Below are positions 38,057-45,500 of a stretch of 64,000 nt of DNA, in pieces. The stretch spans positions 5,748,871 to 5,812,870 of the forward strand of contig OX422193.1 of the NCBI GenBank assembly GCA_949130485.1. Reading direction: 5' to 3'. The position numbers were made by a program, and so were the translations under genes. Source of the DNA: Agelas oroides. Taxonomy: Eukaryota; Porifera; Demospongiae; Agelasida; Agelasidae. Position 1 is the first letter of the stretch. Each line of letters starts with the position of its first letter. The notes beneath the pieces were generated by a model that saw only the letters and a list, made by a program, of their open reading frames with translations, was not told the DNA's origin and ran no database searches.

Positions 38057-38234
38057 CCTACTACAGAAAGGGCGGGACCACTCCCCGCCTAAGGTTTGCT
38101 TTGAGGAGCCCAGCTTTTGGTTGGCACATAGTGCTATGGGCATTCACAGTGCTATAAATATTCAAATTACTAAACAAATTGGGGGTGGGGCTCAATGGGT
38201 GGAGTTATCATATTAGCTTATAATAACTACGGGG
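38057..38234. other. Unique sequence, TATA-like motif, no recognised gene
   Basis: Single-copy DNA between the inverted repeat and the CpG-dense stretch. It contains GCTATAAATATTC near 38,150, a TATA-like sequence about 80 bases upstream of the ATG at 38,235. A + strand open frame from 37,908 to 38,216 runs through it but begins inside the terminal repeat and resembles nothing I know. TATA-like strings are common by chance, so promoter function is only a suggestion. Confidence 0.3.
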
Positions 38235-38372
38235 ATGGGCGAACGGTTAACGTACGGGATTCTGGCTCGCTATCGTGTCGTCTTGGTGGAACGTCTGGGA
38301 GGCTTGTTCTTTGCTGGTAGGCGCTCCTGTACCGAAGATAATTCGGGTCTGTACTGCGGCGACCATCTCACG
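38235..38372 (+). other. Candidate first exon (46 codons) in CpG-dense DNA
   Basis: Seen: ATG at 38,235 with G at -3 and G at +4, 46 open codons, then ACG followed by GTGAGT (38,373-38,378), a close match to a eukaryotic 5-prime splice site, in phase 0. The frame stays open to 38,462 if unspliced. About 15 CpG dinucleotides lie within 38,225-38,375, unlike the CpG-poor satellite. The inferred peptide begins MGERLTYG, is arginine-rich, and resembles no family I recognise. Possible acceptors with a pyrimidine run (TCTTTTTGACTACAG) end at about 39,276 and 39,686. A join there reads only 11 more codons before a stop, which weakens a protein-coding model. A non-coding transcript or chance are alternatives. 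Confidence 0.2.
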
Positions 38373-38440
38373 GTGAGTATTATTAGTTGTTTGTGTGTGA
38401 TACTCGGTCGACGGGCTTTAAATGGGAGCGTGCTTCTCTT
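38373..38440. other. Unique sequence, nothing further recognised
   Basis: Short single-copy stretch between the candidate splice donor and the TAACGG array. No repeat, gene or structured element was found in it. Confidence 0.5.
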
Positions 38441-38512
38441 AGTAACGGCGTACCTATCCTAGTAACGGCATTGTTACGCTAGTTATGGCGTGCGCTTCAC
38501 TATAGTAACGGC
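38441..38512 (+). repeat. Four-unit array of AGTAACGGC
   Basis: AGTAACGGC starts at 38,441, 38,461 and 38,504, with a degenerate AGTTATGGC at 38,481. Spacings are 20, 20 and 23 bp. TAACGG fits the animal Myb recognition consensus YAAC(G/T)G, so a cluster of binding sites is possible. The match is short and function is not shown. Confidence 0.6.
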
Positions 38513-38517
38513 ACGCC
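38487..38517. other. 7-bp inverted repeat
   Basis: GGCGTGC (38,487-38,493) and GCACGCC (38,511-38,517) are perfectly complementary across a 17-base loop and overlap the end of the TAACGG array. There is no T-run after it, so nothing suggests a Pol III terminator. Confidence 0.5.
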
Positions 38518-38574
38518 CAGGGCTGTAGTCGGTTCCATAAGGCTGAGCTAGGGGTTGGGGCTGCTCTGTGTTAT

Positions 38575-39195
38575 CTGCGAGGCTCACTCACAGTGTGAAG
38601 CTCATTCACATTAAAAATTACAAGTGTGAGGCTCACTCACACTTGAGTTACTACTGTGAGGCTCACTCACAGTTACGCTACGGGTGTGAGGCTCACTCAC
38701 ACTTGAGTTACTACTGTGAGGCTCACTCACAGTTACGCTACGGGTGTGAAGCTCATTCACACTTGAGTTACCACTGTGAGGCTCATTCACTGTTACGTTA
38801 CGAGTGTGAAGCTCATTCACATTAAAAATTACGAGTGTGAGGCTCACTCACACTTGAGTTACTACTGTGAGGCTCACTCACAGTTACGTTATGAGTGTGA
38901 AGCTCATTCACACTTGAGTTACCACTGTGAGGCTCATTCACCGTTATGTTACGAGTGTGAAGTTCATTCACATTTTTAAATTATGAGTGTGAAGCTCATT
39001 CACACTTCAGTCACATGTACTACTGTGAGGCTCACTCACAGTTACGCTACGGGTGTGAAGCTCATTCACACTTGAGTTACTACTGTGAGGTTCACTCACA
39101 GTTACGTTACGAGTCTGAAGCTCATTCACACTTGAGTTACTACAGTTACGTTATGGGTGTGAAGCTCATTCGCATTTTAAATTACGAGTGTGAGT
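38575..39195 (+). repeat. 30-bp minisatellite with hairpin-forming units
   Basis: About 20 units, mostly exactly 30 bp. Two forms tend to alternate as a 60-bp dimer: TGTGAGGCTCACTCACA with a CTTGAGTTACTAC tail, and the same core with a GTTACGCTACGGG tail. Each core can fold as TGTGAG-GCTCA-CTCACA (6-bp stem, 5-base loop). A second version, TGTGAA-GCTCA-TTCACA, keeps the stem by changing both partners. Because 30 bp is ten codons, both strands show long repetitive open frames (a CEAHS repeat on +). I regard these as by-products of unit length. Units without spacers of varied sequence rule out CRISPR. Confidence 0.93.
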
Positions 39196-39480
39196 GTGTT
39201 AGGATGAGGGCTTTATACTTTATACACATGTATCTATGTGGAGATGGATAAAAACGGGGTCTTTTTGACTACAGCTGTCCTTCCTCTCGCAATTAAATAC
39301 ACTGTGGTAGCTAGGTGGAGATCCCCTGCGGACGGGGTTGCGGGCCTGGGTGGGTTGACTGTACAAGCACATTGCCTGAGCGGATACTCTCACTATCCAC
39401 CACCTCAGCCTCCGGCTCAATTATCTCTTCACCAAGGGGGTATCCTATGGTTAACTTTGGAAAATGGGAATGGGGCTGGG
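39195..39480 (+). repeat. Internal duplicated module, copy 1
   Basis: 286 bp matching 39,605-39,890 with offset 410 and no indels. I count six differences (at 39,206, 39,224, 39,253, 39,424, 39,444 and 39,461), about 98 percent identity. It contains TCTTTTTGACTACAG, which resembles a 3-prime splice site, and ATTAAA shortly after. A + strand frame from 39,238 stays open through the module, to 39,504, and is open in copy 2 as well. Of the four differences within it three change the residue, so there is no sign of protein constraint. Confidence 0.92.
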
Positions 39481-39604
39481 GGTTGTAAAGATGTATTCGA
39501 CTAAGCTGTGGAAGGCTTGCTTGTGACCTAGTTACAACAGTAAGCTCAGATACTAAAACCTCTCTGTGTGCATGCTGTAGGTTTCTCTACGGGCTGGGTC
39601 AGGC
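39481..39604. other. Spacer between duplicated modules
   Basis: 124 bp of single-copy sequence separating the two 286-bp modules. No repeat, RNA or coding signal was recognised. Confidence 0.6.
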
Positions 39605-39890
39605 TGTGTTAGGATAAGGGCTTTATACTTTATGCACATGTATCTATGTGGAGATGGATAAAGACGGGGTCTTTTTGACTACAGCTGTCCTTCCTCTCGC
39701 AATTAAATACACTGTGGTAGCTAGGTGGAGATCCCCTGCGGACGGGGTTGCGGGCCTGGGTGGGTTGACTGTACAAGCACATTGCCTGAGCGGATACTCT
39801 CACTATCCACCACCTCAGCCTCCGGCTCAATTACCTCTTCACCAAGGGGGTATACTATGGTTAACTTTGGGAAATGGGAATGGGGCTGGG
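39605..39890 (+). repeat. Internal duplicated module, copy 2
   Basis: Second copy of the 286-bp module, about 98 percent identical to 39,195-39,480. The + strand frame from 39,648 runs on into unique DNA to 39,986 (112 codons). A minus-strand frame with the stretch YPLGEEVIEPEAEVVDSESI is also open in both copies. Neither frame resembles a known family. The two copies differ more than the terminal repeats do, so this duplication predates the terminal one. Confidence 0.92.
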
Positions 39891-40097
39891 ACAAGGAATT
39901 ATTATTGGAGAGATATTCCTTCATGCACAGTGAGAAGTCTAGCCTGTTGCTTATTGTCATGCTGTTTAGGTCTAAGGCATGCCTGAGGTATTATGGTTGT
40001 TAGAACACGTGCGTCTTCGGGTGGATCCATTGAAGGATGCTGCGGGTTCCCCATTTGGCAAGGCTGACAGACTTTATCTGTACCTGCATGTTCAGAA
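39891..40097 (+). other. Unique sequence with a short unassigned open frame
   Basis: Single-copy DNA leading into the right terminal repeat. A + strand frame begins at 39,979 and ends at 40,173, inside the terminal repeat (64 codons; it includes DPLKDAAGSPFGKADRLY). The composition is protein-like, but the length, a stop inside the repeat and an equally open opposite strand argue against a real gene. It could be a remnant of a coding region. There is no polypurine tract just before 40,098. Confidence 0.25.
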
Positions 40098-40439
40098 GTT
40101 GTATGTCGAGTGGGGGAGCACCAACACCGCTGGCACATCGATGTTCAAAATTTCACACATACATAAAGTGTGAAGTTAAAGCATAAAGGGAGATGGGGAT
40201 GGGGCATTTATGGCTTAGATGGATGGGGCATTTTATGGCTTAAATGGGTGGGTGGGGCATTTATGGCTTAAATGGGTGGGGCATTTTATGGCTTAAATGG
40301 GTGTGGTATTTATGACTTAAATGGGTGGGGCATTTATGGCTCAAATGGATGGGGCGGTTAGTTACTGTTTTTGGGAGATATGCTCAAAAAATACTGGTCT
40401 TCAGGGGAGTACCCTTTCCGGTCCTCGCATGACCACGGG
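40098..40439 (+). repeat. Right terminal direct repeat of the insertion
   Basis: 342 bp, 341 identical to 37,685-38,026 (the difference is at 40,181). It is followed by one extra A (40,440) and then the satellite, CCAAGTAGAG. The distance between the two terminal repeats is 2,413 bp, so the insertion equals 1.14 turns of a 2,413-bp unit. Confidence 0.95.
40201..40350 (+). repeat. G-rich minisatellite inside the right terminal repeat
   Basis: The same roughly six-unit 22-29 bp minisatellite as at 37,788-37,937, with identical unit-length variants. Slippage has therefore not altered it since the terminal repeats were formed. Confidence 0.9.
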
Positions 40440-40788
40440 ACCAAGTAGAGACATGGTAGGTGGCACTAGTGTCATGTAGAGACAAGTAGAGCCATGGTAG
40501 AGTGTAGTAGAGTCCAGTAGAGCTAAGTAGAGTAATGGTAGAGTGTAGTACAACCATGAAGAGCCATGGTAGAGTGGAGTAGAGTCAAGTAGAGCCACGT
40601 AGAGTCATAGAAGTGTTTAGTAAAATCCAGTAGAGCTAGGTAGAGCAATGGTAAGGTGTAGTAGAGCCCAGTAGAGCTGAGTAGAGCAATGGTAGAGTGT
40701 AGTAGAGCCAAGTAGAGACTTGGTAGAGTGTAGTGGAGTCTTGTAGAGGCAAGTAGAGCAATGGTAGAGTGTAGTAGGGTCAAGTAGA

Positions 40789-41323
40789 GCTAAGTAGAGA
40801 AATGGTAGAGTGTAGTACAACCATGAAGAGCCAGGGTAGAGTGGAGTAGAGTCACGTAGAGCCACGTAGAGCCATAGAAGTGTTTAGCAGAATCCAGTAG
40901 AGCTAGGTAGAGTAATGGTAAGGTGTAGTAGACTCCAGTAGAGCTACGTTGAGCAACGGTAAAGTGAAGTAGAGCCAAGCTGAGACATGGTAGGTGGCAC
41001 TAGTGTCATGTAGAGGCAAGTAGAGCCATGGTAGAGTGTAGTAGAGTCCAGTAGAGCTAAGTAGAGCAATGGTAGAGTGTAGTACAACCATGAAGAGCCA
41101 GGGTAGAGTGGAGTAGAGTCACGTAGAGCCACGTAGAGCCATAGAAGTGTTTAGCAGAATCCAGTAGAGCTAGGTAGAGTAATGGTAAGGTGTAGTAGAC
41201 TCCAGTAGAGCTACGTTGAGCAACGGTAAAGTGAAGTAGAGCCAAGCTGAGACATGGTAGGTGGCACTAGTGTCATGTAGAGGCAAGTAGAGCCATGGTA
41301 GAGTGTAGTAGAGTCCAGTAGAG
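40789..41323 (+). repeat. 267-bp tandem duplication
   Basis: 40,789-41,056 and 41,057-41,323 are nearly identical, sharing GCCAGGGTAGAGTGG, GACTCCAGTAGAG, GTAAAGTGAAGTAG and CCAAGCTGAGAC. A third, shorter match runs to about 41,405. 267 = 113+113+41, a whole number of monomers. Confidence 0.88.
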
Positions 41324-43267
41324 CTAAGTAGAGCAATGGTAGAGTGTAGTACAACCATGAAAAGCCAGGGTAGAGTGGAGTAGAGTCAAGTAGAGCCACG
41401 TAGAGTCATAGAAGTGTTTAGTAAAATCCAGTAGAGCTAGGTAGAGCAATGGTAAGGTGAAGTAGAGCCCAGTAGAGCTGAGTAGAGCAATGGTAGAGTG
41501 TAGTAGAGCCAAGTAGAGACATGGTAGAGTGTAGTAGAGTCTTGTAGAGGCAAGTAGAGCAATGGTAGAGTGTAGTAGAGTGAAGTAGAGCTAAGTAGAG
41601 CAATGGTAGAGTGTTGTACAGCCAAGTAGAGCCACTGTAGAGTGTAGTACAGTCCAGTAGAGCTACGTACAGCAATGTTAGAGTGGAGTAGAGTCAAGTA
41701 GAGCAATGTAGAGCAATGGTAGAGTGTAGTAGAGTCCAGTAGAGCTAGGTAGAGCAATGGTAGAGTGTAGTAGAGCCAAGTAGAGCCATGGTAGGGGTCA
41801 CTAGTGTCATGTAGAGACAAGTAGAGCCATGGTAGAGAGTAGTAGAGTCCAGTAGAGCTAAGTAGAGCAATGGTAGGGTGAAGTCAAGTCACGTAGAGCC
41901 ATCGAAGTGTTTAGTAGAATCCAGTAGATCTAGGTAGACCAATGGTAAGGTGTAATAGAGTCCAGTATAGCTAAGTAGAGCAATGGTAGAGTGTAGTAGT
42001 GCCAAGTAGAGACATGGTAGAGTGTAGTAGAGTCTTGTAGAGCCAAGTAGAGCAATGGTAGTGTGTAGTAGAGTCAGGTAGAGCCAAGTAGAGCAATGGT
42101 AGAGTGTAGTAGAGTCAAGTAGAGCGAAGTAGAGCAATGGTAGACCGTAGTAGAGTCCAGTAGAGCTAAGTAGAGTAATGGTAGACTGTAGTAGAGCCAA
42201 GTAGAGACATGGTACGGGGCTCTAGTGTCATGTAGAGAGAAGTAGAGCTATGGTAGAGAGTAATGGAGTCCAGTACAGCTAAGTAGAGTAATGGTAGAGT
42301 GTAGTAGAACCATGAAGAGCCATGGTAGAGTGCAGTAGAGTCAAGTAGAGCCACGTAGAGCCATAGAAGTGTTTAGTAGAATCTAGTAGAGCTAGGTAGA
42401 GCAATGGTAAGGTGTAGTACAGTCCAGTAGAGATAAGTCGAGCAAAGGTAGAGTGTAGTAGAGCCAAGTACAGAGATGGTAGAGTGTAGTAGAGTCTTGT
42501 AGAGCCAAGTAGAGCAATGGTAGTGTGTAGTAGAGTCAGGTAGAGCCAAGTAGAGCCATTGTAGAGTGTAGTAGAATGTATAGCCAGGTAGAGCAATGGT
42601 AGACAGTAGTAGAGTCCAGTAGAGCTAAGTAGAGTAGTGGTAGACTGTAGTACAGCCAAGTAGAGACATGGTACGGGGCACTAGTGTCATGTAGAGAGAA
42701 GTAGAGCTATGGAAGAGAGTAATAGAGTCCAGTACAGCTAAGTAGAGTAAGGGTAGAGTGTAGTAGAACCGTGAAGAGCCATGGTAGAGTGCAGTAGAGT
42801 CAAGTAGGGCCACGTAGAGCCATAGAAGTGTTTAGTAAAATCTAGTAGAGCTAGGTAGAGCAATATATAGTCAAGTAGAGCCAAATAGAGCCATGGTAGA
42901 GAGTAGCAGAGTCCAGTAGAGCTAACTAGAGCAATGGTAGAGTGTAGAACAGTCAACTAGGGTCAAGTAGAGCCATGGTAGACAGTAGTAGAGTCCGGCA
43001 GAGCTAAGTAGAGCAATGGTAGAGTGTAGTAGAGTCAAGTAGAGACATGGTAGGGGACACTAGTGTCATGTAGAGACAAGAAGAGCAATGGTAGAGAGTA
43101 ATAGAGTCCAGTAGAGCTAAGTAGAGAAATGGTAGAGTGTAGTAGAACCGGAAAGAGCCATGGTAGAGTGCAGTAGAGTCAAGTAGAGCAATTGCACGTA
43201 GAGCCATAGAAATGTTTAGCAGAATGCAGTAGAGCTAGGTAGAGTAATGGTAGATTGTGTAGTGGAA

Positions 43268-43339
43268 CCAAGGAGAGCCTAGCCTCATCCCCATGGCAGG
43301 CTCTCTCCTCAAAACCGGCGGGGGAGGAGAAAGCCTTGG
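43268..43339. mobile_element. 72-bp fold-back insertion in the satellite
   Basis: GC-rich, non-satellite sequence. It starts CCAAGG (43,268-43,273) and ends CCTTGG (43,334-43,339), which are inverted repeats. Inside are two more stems: GAGAGCCT (43,273-43,280) with AGGCTCTC (43,298-43,305), and TCTCCTC (43,304-43,310) with GAGGAGA (43,324-43,330). The satellite reads GAACCAAG before and ACATGG after, as in a normal monomer with the element in between. It may be a miniature inverted-repeat element or a fragment of one; no family is assigned. Confidence 0.6.
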
Positions 43340-43699
43340 ACATGGCTAAGTACGGCTTTAGTAGAGTGTAGTATAGACTAGTACAGCAAAGGGGAGCCAA
43401 TGTACGGTGCAGTATAGTGTCCAGTAGACCCATGCTAGAGAGTAGTAGAGTCCAGTAGAGCTAAGTAGAGTAATGGTAGAGTGTAGAAAAGTCAACTAGG
43501 GTCAAGTAGAGCCATGGTAGACAGTAGTAGAATCCCGTAGAGATAAGTAGAGTAATGGTAGAGTGTAGTAGAGGCAAGTAGAGACATGATAAGGGGCACT
43601 ATAGTGTCATGTAGAACCAAGGAGAGCCATGGTAGAGAGTAGTAGAGTCCAGTAGAGCTAAGTAGAGAAATGGGAGAGTGTAGAAGAGCCAAGTAGAGC

Positions 43700-45500
43700 C
43701 ATGGTAGAGAGTAGTAGAGTCATGCAGAGGCAAGTGGAGCAATGGCAGAGTGTAGGAGAGTCAAGTAGAGCTATGTAGACCAATGGTCGAGTGTAGTAGA
43801 GCCAAGTAGAGCAATTGTAGAGTGTATAGTAGAGTCCAGTGGAGCTAAGTAGAGCAATGGTAGAGTGTAGTAGAATCTAAGTAGAGCAATGGTAGAGTGT
43901 AGCAGAGCCAAGTAGAGCCATGATAGAGTGTAGTAGAGTCAAGTAGAGCTAACTAGAGCAATGGTAGAGTGTAGTACAGTCAACTAGGGTTAAGTAGAGC
44001 CATGGTAGACAGTAGTAGAGTCCAGTAAAGCTAAGTAGATTAATGGTAGGGTGTAGTAGAACCAAGTAGAGACATGGTAGGGGGCACAATTGTAATGTAG
44101 AGACACGTAGAGCCATGGTAGAGAGTAGTAGAGTCCAGTAGAGCTAAGTAGAGTAATGGTAGTGTGTAGTAGAACCAGGAAGAGCCATGGTAGAGTGCAG
44201 TAGAGTCAAGTAGAGCTACGTAGAGCCATAGAAGTGTTTAGTAGAATCCAGTAGAGCTAGGTAGAGGAATGGTAAGGTGTAGTAGAGTCCAGTAGAGCTA
44301 AGTAGAGCAATAGTAGAGTGTAGTAGAGCCAAGTAGAGACATGGTAGAGTGTAGTAGACTCATGTAGAGCTACATAGAGCAATGGTATAGAGTGTAGTAG
44401 AGCCAAGTAGAGCCATGGTAGAGAGTAGTAGAGTCATGCAGAGGCAAGTAGAGCAATGGCAGAGTGTAGTAGAGTCAAGTAGAGCTATGTAGACCAATGG
44501 TCGAGTGTAGTAGAGCAAAGTAGAGCCATTGTAGAGTGTATAGTAGAGTCCAGTGGAGCTAAGTAGAGCAGTGGTAGAGTGTAGTAGAATCTAAGTAGAG
44601 CAATGGTAAAGTGTAGCAGAGCCAAGTAGAGCTATGGTAGAGTGTAGTAGAGTCAAGTAGAGCTAACTAGAGCAATGGTAGAGTGTAGTACAGTCAACTA
44701 GGGTTAAGTAGAGCCATGGTAGACAGTAATAGAGTCCAGTAGAGCTAAGTAGATTAATGGTAGAGTGTAGTAGAGCCAAGTAGAGACATGGTAGGGGGCA
44801 CTATTGTCATGTAGAGACAGGTAGAGCCATGGTAGAGAGTAGTAGAGTCCAGTAGAGCTAAGTAGAGTAATGGTAGAGTGTAGTAGAGCCAATTAGAGAC
44901 ATGGTAGGGTGCAGTAGAGCCAAGTAGAGCCACATAGAGCCATAGAAGTGTTAATAAAATCCATAGAAGTGTTTAGTAGAATCCAGTAGAGCTAGGTAGA
45001 GGAATGGTAAGGTGTAGTAGAGTCCAGTAGAGCTAAGTAGAGCAATGATAGAGTGTAGTAGAGCCAAGTAGAGACATGGTAGAGTGTAGTAGACTCATGT
45101 AGAGCTACATAGAGCAATGGTAGAGTGTAGTATAGCCAAGTAGAGCCATGGTAGAGAGTAGTAGAGTCATGCAGAGGCAAGTAGAGCAATGGCAGAGTGT
45201 ATTAGAGTCAAGTAGAGCTAAGTAGACAAATGGTAGAGTGTAGTAGAGCCAAGTAGAGCCATTGTAGAGTATATAGTACAGTCCAGTAGAGCTAAGTAGA
45301 GCAATGGTAGAGTGTAGTAGAGTCAAGTATAGATCTACGTAGAGCAATGGTACAGTGTAGCAGAGCCAAGTAGAGCCATGGTAGAGTGTTGTAAAGTCAA
45401 GTAGAGCGAACTAGAGCAACGGTAGAGTGTAGTAGAGTCAACTAGGGTTAAGTAGAGCCATGGTAGACAGCAGTAGAGTCCAGTAGAGCTAAGAACATTA
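43700..45500 (+). repeat. Zone-specific 714/733-bp higher-order repeat, three copies
   Basis: The marker GTCATGCAGAGGCAAGT, followed by AATGGCAGAGTG, occurs at about 43,719, 44,433 and 45,166 (spacings 714 and 733). The marker GTCAACTAGGGTTAAG accompanies it at about 43,979, 44,693 and 45,436. I did not see this combination elsewhere. Units here are more irregular, suggesting an older part of the array. Confidence 0.75.
44940..44981 (+). repeat. 21-bp micro-duplication
   Basis: CCATAGAAGTGTTAATAAAAT is followed directly by CCATAGAAGTGTTTAGTAGAA. The first unit has drifted to contain AATAAA, a chance polyadenylation-like hexamer with no transcript evidence. Confidence 0.65.

Larger units (their letters stand above)
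37685..40440. mobile_element. Unclassified 2,756-bp insertion with 342-bp terminal direct repeats
   Basis: A non-satellite segment with sharp edges. Left flank ...GTAGTAGAG and right flank CCAAGTAGAG... join to restore a normal satellite monomer, and the paralogous copy at 35,008/35,009 has exactly that uninterrupted sequence. The paralogue offset is 2,676 bp to the left of the insert and 5,432 bp to the right; the difference equals the insert length, so there is no target-site duplication and no satellite loss. Order: direct repeat, unique DNA with a CpG-dense stretch, 30-bp minisatellite, duplicated 286-bp module, unique DNA, direct repeat. There is no TG...CA end, no tRNA primer site after the left repeat, no polypurine tract before the right one, and no recognisable transposase or reverse transcriptase. 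It could be a non-autonomous element, a tyrosine-recombinase type element, or integrated tandem or circular DNA. Confidence 0.8.
34165..40790 (+). repeat. 2,676-bp spaced duplicate whose second copy carries the insertion
   Basis: About 34,165-35,360 matches 36,841-37,684 joined to 40,441-40,790. The offset is 2,676 before and 5,432 after the insertion. Shared private variants are AAAGGTGAGCGAAGG, GCTACGTTGAGCAACGG, GTAGTGGAGTCTTG and TTAGTAAAATCC. Just upstream, 33,795-33,980 matches 36,738-36,920 at offset 2,943, which is 267 bp more, so one copy gained or lost exactly 267 bp (113+113+41). Confidence 0.85.

Noticed and set aside
38225-38300. tRNA-derived SINE head (A and B box) in the CpG-dense stretch
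   Set aside because: A weak A-box-like string is present, but there is no convincing B box at the right distance and no poly-A or terminator.
38340-38362. CENP-B box
   Set aside because: TTCGGG is present, but the required spacing to an A and a CGGG is not met, and the satellite itself has no such motif.
38568-38825. Plus-strand frame with a ten-residue CEAHS repeat in the minisatellite
   Set aside because: A 30-bp unit automatically gives a ten-residue periodic frame on any stop-free frame. The opposite strand is equally open, and there is no flanking coding sequence.
38575-39195. CRISPR array
   Set aside because: Units are contiguous 30-mers without unique spacers, there are no cas genes, and the setting is eukaryotic satellite.
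39979-40173. Plus-strand 64-codon frame as a gene
   Set aside because: It ends inside the terminal repeat, has no recognisable domain, and the opposite strand is also open. Kept only as a note in the unique segment entry.
37685-40440. Classical LTR retrotransposon or TRIM/LARD
   Set aside because: No TG...CA termini, no tRNA-complementary primer site after the left repeat, no polypurine tract before the right repeat, and no target-site duplication. Direct repeats alone are not enough.
37685-40440. Helitron
   Set aside because: No TC start, no CTRR end with a nearby upstream hairpin, and the insertion point is G/C rather than A/T.
44950-44960. AATAAA as a polyadenylation signal
   Set aside because: It was created by a micro-duplication inside the satellite, with no gene upstream.
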